From contig NZ_CP033972.1 in assembly GCF_003855095.1 (NCBI RefSeq), forward strand, positions 2,976,001 to 3,040,000: a stretch of DNA of 64,000 nucleotides, in the 5' to 3' direction. Shown here piece by piece: positions 17,930-25,940 of this stretch; positions within the stretch are counted from its first letter, which is position 1; each line of letters starts with the position of its first letter. The notes below the pieces were generated by a model. That model was not told where the DNA came from. It saw nothing but the letters and a program-made list of their open reading frames with translations, and did not search any database. The stretch comes from Gordonia insulae. GTDB lineage: Bacteria > Actinomycetota > Actinomycetes > Mycobacteriales > Mycobacteriaceae. A program made the position numbers and the translations under genes.

Positions 17930-18095
17930 CGTCACTCGCCTAGCGGCTCGTGACTACTCGACCACCGGTTGGGAGGGCGGTCATGGCTACTCGACCACCG
18001 GATGAGGACAGCCGTGACTACTCGACCACCGGATGGGGACGGCCGTGACCACTCGATCACCGGATAGGGCGGTGGAGGCGGTCGCGACCACCTGA
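17930..18095. repeat. Intergenic tandem repeat array, ~31-bp period
   Basis: Between the amidase start and the TetR stop there are four diverged units built on TGACTACTCGACCACCGGAT plus GGGGACGGCCG (17951-17983, 17984-18014, 18015-18045, 18046-about 18084), with a degenerate fifth unit and an upstream GTCTCGATACG...CGCCTAGCGGCTCG lead-in. Similar CTCGATACG / ACTACTCGACCACCGG sequences are common intergenic repeats in Gordonia, Rhodococcus and other actinomycetes (recollection). No open reading frame or RNA gene is apparent here. Confidence 0.85.
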
Positions 18096-18102
18096 CCGGC
18101 GA

Positions 18103-18705
18103 TCAGCGCGACGTGGTCATCGACATGACATCGGCGACAAGGCGTTCGGCGTACGAATCATCGAGGGCGAGACCGAACACCGCGTGGTGGTAGAGCGGCG
18201 CGATCACGTGGTCGAGGACCTGGCGGACCGATGGGGCGGAGTCGCCGCGCCCGACCGCCCGTCGGATCATCTCCTCGGCCTGCTCCCGGCGGATCTCCCA
18301 GCACGGGCATTCCTCGACGACGTCGTTGCGCGCGAACACCATTGCGCGGAGATAGGCGCGGCGTTTGGGCCGCCCGATGTCGGCGGCGATGATCCGCGAC
18401 CATTCGTCGAGGTCCCGGTCGAGGACACCGGTGTCGGGCAGGGCCTCACCTTGGGTGAGCGCGGCCACGGCCACCTCCCCCAGCAACGTCTCGATGGAAC
18501 CCCAACGGCGGTAGATGCTGCTCGGATTGACACCGGCGAGGTCGGCGACCTCCGGGATCGTCATCGTGTCCCGCTGCCCCGATCCGACGAGCTGCCCGAC
18601 CGCGGCGTACACAGCCGACTGCACGCGCGCGCTCCGCCCTCCCGGGCGCTTCGTCGCACTGTGATGGGCGCTCGCTGCCGCATTGGAACCACTCATGTCC
18701 ACCAT
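18103..18705 (-). CDS. TetR family transcriptional regulator
   Basis: 200 residues. HTH region about 25-72: RVQSAVYAAVGQLVGSGQRD, MTIPEVADLAGVNPSSIYRRWGS, matching the TetR/AcrR DNA-binding fold. The C-terminal domain resembles the TetR_C group seen in efflux regulators (WSRIIAADIGRPKRRAYLRA, VRQVLDHVIAPLYHHAVFG). Start ATG 18705 or ATG 18696. It is divergent from an MFS transporter with two GCAAA-N4-TTTGC operator-like sites in the gap, one just upstream of its own start. Likely represses itself and the transporter until a toxic ligand binds. Confidence 0.9.
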   Translation of the reverse strand: MVDMSGSNAAASAHHSATKRPGGRSARVQSAVYAAVGQLVGSGQRDTMTIPEVADLAGVNPSSIYRRWGSIETLLGEVAVAALTQGEALPDTGVLDRDLDEWSRIIAADIGRPKRRAYLRAMVFARNDVVEECPCWEIRREQAEEMIRRAVGRGDSAPSVRQVLDHVIAPLYHHAVFGLALDDSYAERLVADVMSMTTSR

Positions 18706-18709
18706 TATT

Positions 18710-18723
18710 GCAAATCGGTTTGC
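18710..18723. promoter_or_regulatory. TetR-type operator, proximal to regulator
   Basis: GCAAATCGGTTTGC: palindromic GCAAA-N4-TTTGC, 5 bp upstream of the TetR start codon. An identical-arm copy lies at 18758-18771. Confidence 0.7.
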
Positions 18724-18757
18724 TTTAGTGCCAGCACCTGGCTACCTTGAATCTAAC

Positions 18758-18771
18758 GCAAACAGCTTTGC
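18758..18771. promoter_or_regulatory. TetR-type operator, proximal to MFS gene
   Basis: GCAAACAGCTTTGC, the second GCAAA-N4-TTTGC site, 48 bp from the first and 14 bp before the MFS start codon, overlapping the ribosome-binding region. Both are followed by TTTA. Confidence 0.7.
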
Positions 18772-18784
18772 TTTAGGAGATGAG

Positions 18785-20041
18785 ATGACTCGGTTGCACC
18801 CGCATCGCGCATTCTGGGTGGTCACGGCGACCTTCGTCATGGTCCTCTTCGCCTCCGCCGCACCGTCTCCGTTGTACCCCGTGTATCAGCAACTCTGGGG
18901 CTTCTCGGCGTTCACCCTGACCGGAGTCTTCGCGATCTACGTCGTGTTCATGCTGGTCAGCCTCCTGACCGTGGGATCGCTCTCCGACCACATCGGCCGA
19001 CGACCCGTTCTCGCCGCGGCGCTGGTGCTGCTGATCGTCAGCATGATCCTGTTCGTGGCGGCCGACAACGTCGGCGTCCTGATGGCGGCACGTGCCCTCC
19101 AGGGCCTGGCCACCGGCGCGGCGATGGGCACGCTCACCGCGACGGTCGTCGACCTCCAGCCCACGCCCCGACTCGGCTCGGCCATCACCGGTGCCGCGCC
19201 CGCGATCGGTCTCGCCGGCGGTGTCGCCATGGCGGGGCTGTTCGTCCAGTACGCCCCGGCTCCGCGGTTCCTCATCTACGAGGTGATCCTGGCGCTGTTC
19301 GCAGTGTTGCTCATCGCATTGCTGCTGGTCCCGGAGACCTCCGAGCGGGTCGGTTTCACGTCGCGACGTCACCTCGTCACGACGCTCGCACCACAGGTCA
19401 GGTTGCCGGCCGGGGTGCGCCGGGCATTCCTCGCGGCGGTGCCCGCACTGGTGGCCACCTGGTCGCTCGGCGGACTCTATCTGTCGCTCGGCTCCTCGGT
19501 GGTCGCCCGCGTCTTCGGCGTCGAGAACCACGCCGAGGCCGGGGTCCTGCTGTTCGTCTTCTTCGCCTCGGCGGCAGTCACATCCCTGCTCATCACCTCG
19601 CGCTCGGCCGCGACCAAGCTCGCTTTCGGCTATCCCGCCCTCGCCGGGGGCGCCGTCATCTCGCTGGCCGGCGTACTCGGCAGCACGCTGCCGCTCTACG
19701 TCATCGGATCCGTGATCGCCGGGTCCGGGTTCGCCGCGACGTTCCTCGGCGCGCTCGACACCATCAGCGCGGTGACGCCCGCACAGCAGCGAGGGCAGGT
19801 CTTCTCGTCGGTGTTCGTCGCGAGCTACCTCGCGTTCAGCCTGCCCGCCGTCGTGGCCGGGATCGTCGTGTCGCACATCGGTTTGCGGGAGACGGTCATC
19901 GGTTATGTGGCCTACGTCCTGATCCTGGCAGTGGTCGGTGCGCTCACGACCGCCGGTATGCGCCGGCGGGCGACACGTGACAGCCGATCGCCGTCGACCG
20001 TCCCGTCGGCGTCCGACCCCGCGATCTCAGTGCGGCGCTGA
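18785..20041 (+). CDS. MFS transporter, drug/metabolite exporter
   Basis: 418 residues, 12 predicted transmembrane helices. The loop 2-3 signature is GSLSDHIGRRPVLAAAL and the fifth-helix region GAAPAIGLAGGVAMAGLF resembles the antiporter motif of exporters. ATG 18785 is chosen because AGGAGA lies 4 bp upstream; the frame is open further upstream but there it crosses the operators. It is divergent from a TetR gene and flanked by its operator, the arrangement typical of inducible efflux. Substrate unknown. Confidence 0.88.
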   Translation: MTRLHPHRAFWVVTATFVMVLFASAAPSPLYPVYQQLWGFSAFTLTGVFAIYVVFMLVSLLTVGSLSDHIGRRPVLAAALVLLIVSMILFVAADNVGVLMAARALQGLATGAAMGTLTATVVDLQPTPRLGSAITGAAPAIGLAGGVAMAGLFVQYAPAPRFLIYEVILALFAVLLIALLLVPETSERVGFTSRRHLVTTLAPQVRLPAGVRRAFLAAVPALVATWSLGGLYLSLGSSVVARVFGVENHAEAGVLLFVFFASAAVTSLLITSRSAATKLAFGYPALAGGAVISLAGVLGSTLPLYVIGSVIAGSGFAATFLGALDTISAVTPAQQRGQVFSSVFVASYLAFSLPAVVAGIVVSHIGLRETVIGYVAYVLILAVVGALTTAGMRRRATRDSRSPSTVPSASDPAISVRR

Positions 20042-20050
20042 CCGCGGAGG

Positions 20051-20071
20051 TTCCGGGAAAGCGCCCCGGAA
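20051..20071. terminator. Hairpin terminator after MFS gene
   Basis: TTCCGGG (20051-20057) pairs with CCCGGAA (20065-20071) around a 7-nt loop, followed by AAAC. It is 9 bp after the MFS stop codon. It overlaps the left arm of a larger inverted repeat. Confidence 0.6.
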
Positions 20072-20153
20072 AAACGCCCCCTGCAGAGGTGGTGCGCACA
20101 CAGTGTCGATGGCTCCGGTCCAGAGGGCGCATTTCCGGGGCGCATTTCCGGGG
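20061..20153. repeat. Imperfect 23-bp inverted repeat with an internal 13-bp tandem repeat
   Basis: 20061-20083 and 20121-20143 are reverse complements at 20 of 23 positions, 37 bp apart. The right arm overlaps two tandem CGCATTTCCGGGG units (20128-20140, 20141-20153). The element fills the gap between two convergent genes and could act as a terminator in both directions or be a small palindromic mobile repeat. Confidence 0.7.
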
Positions 20154-20187
20154 TGCACGCAGGAGGCCGACTTGGTCCTCGATGTCG

Positions 20188-20784
20188 TCAGCCCGCGCCG
20201 ACGATCCGCGCAGCCATGTCCGCCTGGAACTCCCCGATCTGCTCCGGCGTCATCAGACCGGACTCCCGGTACCAGCGCGCGACGTCGACACCCATCGAGA
20301 GCAGCAGCGTTGTGGTCGCCTGCGGGTCGTCGACGTCGAAGACGCCACTCGTGATGCCCGCGTCGACGATCGTGCCGACACGTCGGGCGACCTCCTTGCG
20401 CATCACCCCGATGGCCTCGCGATGTTCCACCGAGAGGGAGTCCAACTCGTAGTTGACCACCCTCGACCACACGTGATCGCGGGCGTGGTGGGCCGCCAAT
20501 GCGCCGATCACCGCCCGCAACCGTGCGGCGGGCGGCTTCGCTGAGTCGTCCGCGTCGTCGATCAACGTCAGGAACGACCGGTGTCCGGCGTCGGAGAGCT
20601 CATAGAGCACCTCCTCCTTGGACCGGAAGTGCACGTACACCGCGGCCGGACTCATCTGCGCACCGGTCGCGATGTCACGGGTGGTCGTCGCGTCGAATCC
20701 CTTGGTCGCGAACGCCTCCACCGCGGCTCGGAGCAACCGTGAGCGTGCCGCGACGGCCCGGGGCGGCGGTTCCACGACTGACAT
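20188..20784 (-). CDS. TetR family regulator of acyl-CoA dehydrogenase genes
   Basis: 198 residues. HTH about 15-60: RSRLLRAAVEAFATKGFDAT, TRDIATGAQMSPAAVYVHFRSKEEVLYEL. The C-terminal domain (TetR_C of the fatty-acid/steroid regulator type) contains a VWSRVVNYELDSLSVEHREAI helix as in KstR2-like and FadR-like proteins. Start ATG 20784 is chosen because the upstream frame lacks homology and crosses the operator. It is divergent from a two-gene acyl-CoA dehydrogenase operon with an intervening palindrome; ligand probably an acyl-CoA (inference). Confidence 0.88.
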   Translation of the reverse strand: MSVVEPPPRAVAARSRLLRAAVEAFATKGFDATTTRDIATGAQMSPAAVYVHFRSKEEVLYELSDAGHRSFLTLIDDADDSAKPPAARLRAVIGALAAHHARDHVWSRVVNYELDSLSVEHREAIGVMRKEVARRVGTIVDAGITSGVFDVDDPQATTTLLLSMGVDVARWYRESGLMTPEQIGEFQADMAARIVGAG

Positions 20785-20820
20785 GTCGCCGGCCTCCGTT
20801 TCCGCTGAATCCCGTTGACA

Positions 20821-20849
20821 TTGACATGCGCCGCCGGCAGCGGCATAGT
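20821..20849 (+). promoter_or_regulatory. Promoter of the acyl-CoA dehydrogenase operon
   Basis: TTGACA (20821-20826), 17-bp spacer, CATAGT (20844-20849): a near-consensus sigma-70/SigA-type promoter facing the acyl-CoA dehydrogenase genes. A second TTGACA lies immediately upstream at 20815. Confidence 0.65.
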
Positions 20850-20859
20850 GCACGGTATC

Positions 20860-20877
20860 ACTAAGCAAGCGCTTAGT
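20860..20877. promoter_or_regulatory. TetR-type operator
   Basis: ACTAAGCAAGCGCTTAGT: perfect 7-bp arms around AAGC, placed just downstream of the -10 element, where a bound repressor would block transcription of the dehydrogenase operon. Confidence 0.78.
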
Positions 20878-20956
20878 CAGCGCGCGCGCGACGACCGGCC
20901 CCGCGGAGTTTCGCGTCCGCACCCCACATCCCCCGACCAGGAGTAAGACAGAACTC

Positions 20957-22153
20957 ATGCAGCTGAATTTCAGTCCAGAAGAAGAGGCGTTCCGCGATGA
21001 GTTGCGAGCGATCTTCACGAAGGTTCCCGAGGACATCCGTCGTCGCGCCGAGACCGGCAAGATGAACTTCCCCGACGACCTGGTCGCCACCACCCGAGTC
21101 CTGAACGAGCACGGCGTCGCGACCCCGGGTTGGCCGACGGAGTGGGGTGGCCGCGACTGGACCCCTATTCAGAGCCACATCTACCGCGAGGAGATGAGCC
21201 TGATGCACGTCCCGGAACCGCTGGCATTCAATGCCAGCATGATCGGGCCGGTCATCGCGCAGTTCGCGTCGCAGGAGATGAAGGAACGCTTCCTGGCCAA
21301 GACCGCCAATCTCGACATCTGGTGGTGCCAGGGCTTCTCCGAGCCCGAGGCGGGTTCGGATCTCGCGTCACTCAAGACCCGCGCGGTCCGCGACGGCGAC
21401 CACTACATCGTCAACGGCCAGAAGACGTGGACCACGCTCGGCCAGTTCGCCGACTGGATCTTCTGCCTCGTGCGCACCGATCCGGAGGTCAAGAAGCAGG
21501 CCGGCATCAGCATGCTGCTGTTCCCGATGGACACCCCCGGCGTGGAGCTGCGGCCGATCCAGCTGATCGACGGCGGCTTCGAGGTCAACGAGGTCTTCTT
21601 CAACGACGTCCGCGTACCGGTCGAGAACCTCGTCGGCAAGGAGAACGAGGGTTGGACCCAGGCCAAGTTCCTGCTCGGCAACGAGCGCAGCGGCATCGCC
21701 CGCATCGGTTACACCAAGACCAAACTCGCCAAGGCGAAGGAACTCGCGCGCGAGACGACGACCGCATCCGGCGGCCCGCTCCTCGAGGATCCGCTGTTCG
21801 CAACCCGCCTGGCCGAGTTGGAGAACGACCTGCTCGCGCTGGAGATGACCCAGCTACGGGTCGCCGCGTCATCGGCCGACGGCAAGCCGAACCCGGCGTC
21901 GTCGCTGCTCAAGCTGCGCGGCAGTCAGTTGCAGCAGGACGCGATGGAGCTCCTCGCCGACATCGCCGGCGCCGACTCGCTGCCGGTCGCCGGCCTCGAT
22001 GCGTCCGCCGACAACGGCACCGCCGACGTCGCGTCGCCGGAGTGGGCGCAGCTGTCCGTGCCGACCTACCTGAACTACCGCAAGGTCAGCATCTACGGCG
22101 GATCGTCGGAGGTCCAGCGCCAGATCATCGACAAGGCCGTGCTGGGCCTCTGA
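20957..22153 (+). CDS. Acyl-CoA dehydrogenase, large-subunit type
   Basis: 398-residue FAD-dependent acyl-CoA dehydrogenase. N-terminal helical domain (FSPEEEAFRDELRAIF), FAD/substrate motif WWCQGFSEPEAGSDLASLKTRA is present at about residues 116-138, NGQKTWTTLGQFADWIF, and the C-terminal FAD-contact motif YGGSSEVQRQIIDKAVLGL. It resembles the larger partner of heteromeric dehydrogenases (pimeloyl-CoA dehydrogenase PimC, mycobacterial sterol side-chain FadE pairs). The following gene encodes the matching shorter subunit 65 bp downstream. Repressed by the divergent TetR protein. Likely substrate: a dicarboxylic, sterol-derived or branched acyl-CoA, not resolvable here. Confidence 0.92.
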   Translation: MQLNFSPEEEAFRDELRAIFTKVPEDIRRRAETGKMNFPDDLVATTRVLNEHGVATPGWPTEWGGRDWTPIQSHIYREEMSLMHVPEPLAFNASMIGPVIAQFASQEMKERFLAKTANLDIWWCQGFSEPEAGSDLASLKTRAVRDGDHYIVNGQKTWTTLGQFADWIFCLVRTDPEVKKQAGISMLLFPMDTPGVELRPIQLIDGGFEVNEVFFNDVRVPVENLVGKENEGWTQAKFLLGNERSGIARIGYTKTKLAKAKELARETTTASGGPLLEDPLFATRLAELENDLLALEMTQLRVAASSADGKPNPASSLLKLRGSQLQQDAMELLADIAGADSLPVAGLDASADNGTADVASPEWAQLSVPTYLNYRKVSIYGGSSEVQRQIIDKAVLGL

Positions 22154-22218
22154 GCCCGCCGTCTTCTGCCGACACCGCCCACTCCGACACACCCTCACAC
22201 GAGAACACAGGAATCAGA

Positions 22219-23331
22219 ATGGATTTCGACCTTTCCGACGAACAGCAGATGTTGGCGGACACCGTCCGCGACGTGCTGACCAAGAAGTACGACGTCGAGA
22301 CCCTGCGCAAGGTGACCGACACCGAACTGGGCTGGGACAAGGGGGTGTGGAAGTCGTTGGCCGACATCGGCATCCTCGGCCTCACCTTCCCCGAGGACGA
22401 CGGCGGCATGGGCGCCGGACCGATCGAGTTCACCAGCGTCATGACCCAGATCGGCCGCGCACTGGCGCCGGAACCCTACCTCGACTCGGTACTCGTCCCC
22501 GGTTCCCTGGTCGGCGCAACCGCCGACCAGGAGACCCGCGCCGAACTGCTCGGCGGACTCGCCTCCGGCGAACTGCTGATGGCCTTCGCCCACCTCGAAC
22601 CGGGCGATCGCTGGCCCGGAGCCAAGGTCGGCACGACGTCCACGGGCGACAAGCTGAACGGCGTCAAGACGCTTGTCGGACACGGTGACTGCGCCGACAA
22701 GCTCGTCGTGTCGGCGCGCACCGACGACGGCATCGGCCTGTTCCTGATCGACGCCGACGCCGAGGGCGTGACCCGCACCTCCTACCGCACCCACGACCGT
22801 CGCCGGGGCGCCCAGTTCGAGTTCGCCGACGCACCGGCGACCCGGCTCGGCAGCGGCGACGCGTCGGAGACCATCGCCAATGCGGAGGTCGGTATCCAGA
22901 CCGCGCTCTGTGCCGAGGCGCTCGGTGCGATGGAACGCGCTCTCGACCTCACCGTCGACTATCTCAAGACGCGCAAGCAGTTCGGCGTCACGCTGTCACA
23001 CTTCCAGACGCTCACCCAGCGCGCCGCGGACATGTACACCCAGCTGGAACTGGCACGCAGCATGAGTCTGTACGCGACGGCCGCCCTCGCCGACGGCGTC
23101 TGCGATCCGATCATCGCCTCGCGGGCGAAACTGCAGATCTGCCGGTCCGGACGTCTCATCGGCCAGGAGGCCATCCAGATGCACGGCGGCATCGGCATGA
23201 CCCTCGAATACCCGGTCGGCCATTACGTCAGCCGGCTCACCGCGATCAGCCACACCCTCGGCGACGCCAACGACCACCTGGCGAACCTGTCGAAGTCCGT
23301 GGGCGAGTGGGAGATGCTCACCGTCGGCTGA
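22219..23331 (+). CDS. Acyl-CoA dehydrogenase, small-subunit type
   Basis: 370 residues, shorter and more diverged than the upstream enzyme: MDFDLSDEQQMLADTVRDVL start, a weakened FAD motif (ELLMAFAHLEPGDRW in place of the usual TEPxxGSD), RKQFGVTLSHFQTLTQRAADMY and QMHGGIGMTLEYPVGHYVSRL near the end. This combination is typical of the beta subunit of alpha2beta2 dehydrogenases such as PimD or the small FadE partner in steroid catabolism. Its operon position directly after the large subunit supports a heteromeric enzyme. Its 3' end overlaps the convergent LLM gene by 14 bp. Confidence 0.9.
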   Translation: MDFDLSDEQQMLADTVRDVLTKKYDVETLRKVTDTELGWDKGVWKSLADIGILGLTFPEDDGGMGAGPIEFTSVMTQIGRALAPEPYLDSVLVPGSLVGATADQETRAELLGGLASGELLMAFAHLEPGDRWPGAKVGTTSTGDKLNGVKTLVGHGDCADKLVVSARTDDGIGLFLIDADAEGVTRTSYRTHDRRRGAQFEFADAPATRLGSGDASETIANAEVGIQTALCAEALGAMERALDLTVDYLKTRKQFGVTLSHFQTLTQRAADMYTQLELARSMSLYATAALADGVCDPIIASRAKLQICRSGRLIGQEAIQMHGGIGMTLEYPVGHYVSRLTAISHTLGDANDHLANLSKSVGEWEMLTVG

Positions 23332-24463
23332 GGCCCCACGCCTCGGCGAGCAGCTGATGTGACCGCTTGCGGTCCCCGAAATCGTGGGTGACGCTGGTGA
23401 TCACGAGTTCGTCGGCGCCGGTCACGCGGGCCAGGGTCTGCAGACCCTCGGTCACCGTGGCCGGCGAACCGACGAACTGGGTACGCAGCCGATCGTCGAC
23501 GATCCGGCGCTGCTCATCGGTCAACGGCGGCGCGGTCGCCGGATCGCGGTACTTCCTCGCCCCATGCCCGCTGCGGATGTCGTACACCCAATGCCCATAG
23601 GTGGACGCCAGATGCGCAGCGGTCGCATCGTCGTCGGCGACCACCACGTCTGCGGACACGACGACGTACGGCTGCCGCAGCGTCGATGCCGGTGATGGCC
23701 GGAACGCCGATCGATAGGCCTCCACCGCCTCCAGCACGGTCGACGGGCTCACGTGATAGTTGGCCACGAACGGCAGTCCGTTGGTGCCCGCGACCGTCGC
23801 GCTCTGCCCCTTGCTGCTGCCGAAGATCCAGACCTCGACGTCGGCGCCCTCGCCGGGTACCGCGTGCACGTCGACATCGTCGATGGCGAACCCGCCCGAC
23901 AACAGTTCGAGGATGTCGTCGACGGCGTCGGCGAAGTCCGGCTGTTGCGCCCCCTCGAACTCCAGTGCCCGGCTCATCGTCGCGAGTCGCGGTCGCGCCA
24001 GCAGTTGCTCGATCGGGAACGGCTCGGGGATCAACAGTCCGTCGACCCACTGCTCGGGGCGGGGTTCGGTGACGCGCCGCCCCGACGCGACCGCGGAGAG
24101 CGCCTCGGCCCGCCGCTGCCCGGACCGACCGAGGCCGAGGTCGATGCGGCCGGGGTACAGGGCGTCGATGGTGCCGAACGACTCCACCACCGACGCCGCG
24201 GTGTGATGACCGAGTTGCACGGCGGCACTGCCGATCCGGATGTGTTCGGTCGCGGCGGCGACCAGCGCGATGAGCGTCGGGGTCGCCGAGCTGGCCACGG
24301 CGACGAAGTGATGCTCGGCCAGCCAGTACCGGCGATAGCCCAATTCCTCGGCGTGCCGGGCGAGTTCGACCGCTCGTCGGATCGCGGTCGTCGGCGAGAT
24401 GCCCTCGGTGACGGGTGCGAGATCGAGCACCGACAGCGGGACCCGCGGCGATTCCCGGGTCAT
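23318..24463 (-). CDS. LLM class flavin-dependent oxidoreductase
   Basis: 381-residue luciferase-like (alpha/beta barrel) flavoprotein of the single-component MsnO8 type: PLSVLDLAPVTEGISPTTAI at the N-terminus, RYWLAEHHFVAVASSATPTL, RIDLGLGRSG and a VEVWIFGSSKGQSATVAG motif. Members use reduced flavin or F420 to oxidise small substrates. Start ATG 24463 lies within the stop codon of a preceding 44-residue ORF (ATGA), so the two are translationally coupled. Convergent with the acyl-CoA dehydrogenase operon. Substrate unknown. Confidence 0.88.
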   Translation of the reverse strand: MTRESPRVPLSVLDLAPVTEGISPTTAIRRAVELARHAEELGYRRYWLAEHHFVAVASSATPTLIALVAAATEHIRIGSAAVQLGHHTAASVVESFGTIDALYPGRIDLGLGRSGQRRAEALSAVASGRRVTEPRPEQWVDGLLIPEPFPIEQLLARPRLATMSRALEFEGAQQPDFADAVDDILELLSGGFAIDDVDVHAVPGEGADVEVWIFGSSKGQSATVAGTNGLPFVANYHVSPSTVLEAVEAYRSAFRPSPASTLRQPYVVVSADVVVADDDATAAHLASTYGHWVYDIRSGHGARKYRDPATAPPLTDEQRRIVDDRLRTQFVGSPATVTEGLQTLARVTGADELVITSVTHDFGDRKRSHQLLAEAWGLSRR

Positions 24464-24594
24464 CGGTGCGCACCACACGTGCAGCGCGGACCGGCGCACA
24501 ACGCGGTGGCCTGCGCCGCCTCCGGCGCGAGACCCGCGACGGCGCGGAGCAGATAGTTGTGCTGGGTGTCGAGCACCCGGATCAGCCACGACAT
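24460..24594 (-). CDS. Small Cys-containing protein, 44 residues, unknown function
   Basis: Short ORF supported by a strong ribosome-binding site (AGGAGG 6 bp before ATG 24594) and by a 4-bp ATGA overlap with the downstream LLM oxidoreductase. The protein begins MSWLIRVLDTQHNYLLRAVA and ends with three cysteines in a C-x4-C-x-C pattern (C33, C38, C40) followed by GAHR. No signal peptide or membrane helix. The close Cys spacing could bind a metal or flavin-related cofactor or serve in redox coupling to the oxidoreductase (speculation). I do not recognise the family. Confidence 0.6.
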   Translation of the reverse strand: MSWLIRVLDTQHNYLLRAVAGLAPEAAQATALCAGPRCTCGAHR

Positions 24595-24725
24595 GCCGGC
24601 CTCCTGAGATCGACGACGATCTCCCAGTAAGCCGGACGACGAACCACTTGGCGAGAGTTGAATTCACCCTGATCGAGAGTGCCCGGCCCGGCCTCATGCG
24701 CCTCGCCCGCGACGTTGTGCCGGAC

Positions 24726-25940
24726 ATGACCACCCCCAGACCTCCGTATCTGGCCGTCGCCGTCACTGGTGCCGGCTGGCACCCACTGGCCTGGCGCGAG
24801 CCCGATGCCCGCCCGGCCGAGTTGTTGTCGGCGAAGTACTGGACCGAGGTCGTCGGCGTCGCCGACCGCGCCCGCATCGACCTGGTGACCATCGCCGACA
24901 CGTTCCGGCGTCGTCCCCCGACCACCGACGACATCGACCGTCCGATCTCCGAACTCGCCGCCGGACGCCTCGATTCGGTCCTCGTCGCGTCCCGGGTCGC
25001 GCCCACCACCGCACACGTCGGATTGCTGCCCACGGTGATCGCCACCCACACCGAACCGTTCCATTCGGCAAAGGCCATCGCCACCCTCGACTATGTGGGC
25101 CGCGCACGAGCCGGGGTCACCGTCGACGTCGCGGCGGGTGCCGTCGAGGCACGACTGTTCGGCCGCCGCACGCTGCCGACCGACGTCCATCGGCGCGACG
25201 ATGAATTGTTCGCCGAGGCAACCGAATACGCCGAGGTGCTACGACGACTGTGGGACTCCTGGGAGGACGACGCCGAGATCCGCGACGTCGAGACCGGACG
25301 GTTCGTCGACCGGGACAAGCTGCACTACATCGACTTCGAGGGTCGCTTTTTCTCGGTCCGTGGCCCGTCGATCACACCCCGCCCACCGCAGGGCCGGCCG
25401 GTCGTGGCGGCGGCGACGACATCGGCCGCCGCATCGGTGGCCTTCGCCGGCGCGTCCGCCGACATCGCCTTCGTCGGTGCGCATGATCGGGTGGCGGCCG
25501 CTCGCGCCGTCGACGCGGTGCGGGCCGCGCAGTCCACCGCCGGCCGCGACGGCGACACCGTGCACGTGTTCGCCGATCTCCTCGTCCATCTCGATGATCG
25601 GGAGTCGGCGGCGGCCGACCGGCGTGCCCGCCTCGACCTCGGGCTCGGCACGCCCTACACCGGTGGCACCCCGGTCTTCGCCGGAACCGTCGCCGGCCTC
25701 GCCGACCTGATCGCCGAGCTGACCGACCCCGCCGTGGGCGTGACCGGAATCCGACTGCGAACGGCCACAATTCCCCACGACCTGCTGCAGATCACCACCC
25801 GCCTCGTCCCGGAACTGGAGCGCCGCAAGCTCTTCCGGGTGTCCGACACGACGTCGACGTTGCGCGACCGACTGGGTCTGGGTACCGCCGCCAACCGCTA
25901 CACGCGCACATCCGCCACCACCGGAGGAGCCCGACAGTGA
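24726..25940 (+). CDS. LLM class flavin-dependent monooxygenase
   Basis: 404 residues, luciferase-like TIM barrel. Visible features: PPYLAVAVTGAGWHPLAWRE start, DLVTIADTFRRR, SRVAPTTAHVGLLPTVIATHTEPFHSAKAIATLDYVG spread over about residues 85-125, LRRLWDSWEDDAEI, YIDFEGRFFSVRGP and PPQGRPVV, which place it with NtaA/SnaA/DszA-like two-component flavin monooxygenases. Start ATG 24726; an in-frame ATG at 24696 is an alternative. Overlaps the next LLM gene by 4 bp. Such tandem LLM genes often act in scavenging sulfur or breaking down chelates; no sulfonate transporter is adjacent. Confidence 0.85.
   Translation: MTTPRPPYLAVAVTGAGWHPLAWREPDARPAELLSAKYWTEVVGVADRARIDLVTIADTFRRRPPTTDDIDRPISELAAGRLDSVLVASRVAPTTAHVGLLPTVIATHTEPFHSAKAIATLDYVGRARAGVTVDVAAGAVEARLFGRRTLPTDVHRRDDELFAEATEYAEVLRRLWDSWEDDAEIRDVETGRFVDRDKLHYIDFEGRFFSVRGPSITPRPPQGRPVVAAATTSAAASVAFAGASADIAFVGAHDRVAAARAVDAVRAAQSTAGRDGDTVHVFADLLVHLDDRESAAADRRARLDLGLGTPYTGGTPVFAGTVAGLADLIAELTDPAVGVTGIRLRTATIPHDLLQITTRLVPELERRKLFRVSDTTSTLRDRLGLGTAANRYTRTSATTGGARQ

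Noticed and set aside
17930..18095. Regularly spaced repeats that could suggest a CRISPR array
   Set aside because: Units are contiguous and diverged, with no unique spacers of constant length, and there are no cas genes in the window.
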